6,383 bases of DNA, taken from NCBI GenBank assembly GCA_012519875.1, contig JAAYPL010000021.1, forward strand, positions 1 to 6,383. Reading direction: 5' to 3'. Shown here piece after piece: positions 5,699-6,383 of this stretch; the first letter of the stretch is position 1; every line of letters starts with the position of its first letter. The notes beneath the pieces were generated by a model. The model worked only from the letters and a program-made list of their open reading frames with translations. It had not been told where the DNA came from and ran no database searches. The translations under genes were made by a program, and so were the position numbers. Source of the DNA: Clostridiaceae bacterium. Its GTDB lineage: Bacteria; Bacillota; Clostridia; Saccharofermentanales; UBA5734.

Positions 5699-6030
5699 AA
5701 GTCCCCTTTTTGCCACAAATCGGCAAGACCGGCATCAAGGCAGGTGCGATAGTTCGTTCCGAAGCCGGCCATGACCGTTTTGGAGTATTTATTGTCCTTT
5801 GGGTGCAAGATGATTTTGCCTATTTGGCCGACGGTCGGTCTCGGCTGTATGAGAAGCCCAAAAAGAAACGTGTCAGCCACATACGTAAGCTGGCCATGTT
5901 GCCCGAAAGGCAGGCGTTGGACCAAATCCGCCGGTTGGGTGATGCCGGACAACGAAACGCTGCACTGCGAAAATTGTTGCGGCAGTACATAGATCAAGAG
6001 CTTATGCAAAGGAGGAGTTCTGATGTCTAA
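5695..6030 (+). CDS. KOW-domain RNA-binding protein, L14e-like
   Basis: This 111-residue basic protein resembles the small KOW-domain proteins (related to eukaryotic/archaeal L14e) found between map and infA in many Clostridia. The KOW-type core, about residues 16-43, reads AGAIVRSEAGHDRFGVFIVL and then WVQDDFAY. LADGRSRLYEKPKKKRVSHI follows (44-63), with a lysine patch typical of the family. The rest (about 69-106) looks like a charged helix (QALDQIRRL, ALRKLLRQYIDQEL). The function is not established; RNA or ribosome binding is inferred from the fold and location. The start overlaps the map stop (ATGA) and has only a weak GGGA-type upstream signal, so coupling is likely. Its last codons contain the infA ribosome-binding site, and it overlaps infA by 8 bp. 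Confidence 0.88.
   Translation: MKVPFLPQIGKTGIKAGAIVRSEAGHDRFGVFIVLWVQDDFAYLADGRSRLYEKPKKKRVSHIRKLAMLPERQALDQIRRLGDAGQRNAALRKLLRQYIDQELMQRRSSDV
6008..6015 (+). promoter_or_regulatory. infA ribosome-binding site inside the KOW gene
   Basis: AAAGGAGG lies 7 nt before ATG 6023 and is read as coding sequence of the KOW protein tail (Q-R-R-S). It is among the strongest ribosome-binding sites in the window. Confidence 0.92.
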
Positions 6031-6241
6031 AGAAGATGTTATTGAAGTTGAGGGAACCGTTGTTGACACGTTGCCCAACGCAGTATTTAAGGTTCAACTG
6101 GAGAACGGCCATGAGGTCATTGCTCATATCTCCGGTAAATTGCGACAGCACTACATAAAGATCTTGACAGGTGATCGGGTCACGGTTGAGTTGTCGCCCT
6201 ACGATTTATCGCGAGGCCGCATCACCTGGCGGGCCAAATGA
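6023..6241 (+). CDS. infA: Translation initiation factor IF-1
   Basis: IF-1 binds the 30S A site and, with IF-2 and IF-3, controls start-codon selection. The 72-residue length equals the E. coli protein. It is a single OB fold. Conserved stretches are MSKEDVIEVEGTVVDTLPNA (1-20), F-K-V-Q-L-E-N-G-H (22-30), HISGKLR (35-41) and GDRVTVELSPYDLSRGRI (50-67). The usual basic segment after HISGK reads RQHYIKIL here, and the end is TWRAK rather than the common TYR-type ending; these are mild variants. ATG 6023 has a strong ribosome-binding site and overlaps the preceding stop. A 12-bp tandem duplication covers its 3' end, giving a second in-frame stop. The usual next gene, rpmJ, is not seen. Confidence 0.98.
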   Translation: MSKEDVIEVEGTVVDTLPNAVFKVQLENGHEVIAHISGKLRQHYIKILTGDRVTVELSPYDLSRGRITWRAK

Positions 6242-6255
6242 CAGGCCAAATGATT
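6232..6255 (+). repeat. Tandem 12-bp repeat at the infA 3' end
   Basis: GGCCAAATGA occurs at 6232-6241 and again at 6244-6253, a 12-bp period. The period preserves frame, so the second copy gives another in-frame TGA (6251-6253) after the real stop (6239-6241). It looks like a small slippage duplication. Confidence 0.85.
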
Positions 6256-6383
6256 TTGTGGATTGCAATATTAAATGAAGCACCATCAAGTAAGTGAAGC
6301 TGTCTTTTTCAGGAAGCCTAAGCTTCCCAAGAAAACTGTGCTGCGGTTTTTCCTCCCAAAATTCTTCTGGGGTAATGGTTAAT
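6242..6383. other. Unexplained region after infA, no rpmJ
   Basis: These 142 bases hold no gene I can recognise. By eye they are richer in A and T than the operon. On the + strand an ATG at 6275 opens 35 codons ending at TAA 6380-6382 (MKHHQVSEAVFFRKPKLPKK and 15 more residues). It is basic and about the length of L36, but it has no cysteines, no ribosome-binding site and no L36 motifs. On the - strand a frame open from the window edge runs to a TAA at 6206-6208 (58 codons), overlapping the end of infA. Neither is supported as a gene. No terminator with a U-run was found. Confidence 0.6.
6306..6335. repeat. Inverted repeat downstream of infA
   Basis: GGAAGC (6312-6317) and GCTTCC (6322-6327) pair around CTAA. 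TTTTC (6306-6310) and GAAAA (6331-6335) extend the stem across a small internal loop. No U-run follows on either strand, so it does not fit an intrinsic terminator. Two other GAAGC copies (6277-6281 and 6296-6300) could compete for the same GCTTC. Confidence 0.6.

Noticed and set aside
6306..6335. Intrinsic terminator after infA
   Set aside because: A stem exists but no T-run follows it on either strand; the T-run on the + strand comes before the main stem.
6275..6382. 35-residue + strand frame of L36-like size after infA
   Set aside because: It has no zinc-binding Cys/His pattern, no L36 motifs and no ribosome-binding site, so it is not rpmJ and there is no evidence that it is a gene.
6206..6382. 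- strand frame of 58 codons open at the window edge (begins LTITPEEFWEEKPQHSF)
   Set aside because: It could be the tail of a convergent gene, but I do not recognise it, it would overlap the end of infA by about 36 bp, and no start lies in the window that would support it; more sequence past 6383 would decide.

Overview
The window is a contiguous block of the bacterial spc ribosomal-protein operon, all on the + strand: end of rplE, rpsN, rpsH, rplF, rplR, rpsE, rpmD, rplO, secY, adk, map, a small KOW-domain gene, infA. The host looks like a Bacillota (Firmicutes) of the Clostridia type. This is inferred from the short zinc-ribbon S14, the four-cysteine zinc LID in Adk, strong AGGAGG ribosome-binding sites on most genes, and the L14e-like KOW gene between map and infA. 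By eye the GC content is moderate, around the low-to-mid 50s percent (not computed). Species cannot be assigned.

Bases 1-2878 are the ribosomal-protein part: 50S proteins L5 (tail only), L6, L18, L30 and L15, and 30S proteins S14, S8 and S5. Spacers are 14-27 bp, except for 66 bp between rpsH and rplF, which holds a hairpin. Bases 2881-4170 encode SecY, the translocon channel, starting 2 bp after rplO. An 83-bp spacer follows, filled mostly by a long near-perfect hairpin, then adk (nucleotide energy balance), map (removal of initiator Met), the KOW protein and infA (initiation factor IF-1). The last four genes overlap each other by 4, 4 and 8 bp, so they are probably translated as a coupled block.

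Bases 6242-6383 are odd. In most Bacillota rpmJ, rpsM, rpsK, rpsD, rpoA and rplQ follow infA, with rpmJ immediately next. Here 142 bp carry no rpmJ, no recognised gene and no clear terminator, but do hold a short tandem repeat of the infA end and an inverted repeat. The operon may break here, or the usual genes may lie just beyond the window.

I see no mobile element, defence system, CRISPR array or tRNA/rRNA, and no previously undescribed protein system. The observations most worth a second look are the secY-adk hairpin, the missing rpmJ, and the poorly characterised KOW protein that physically contains the infA ribosome-binding site.
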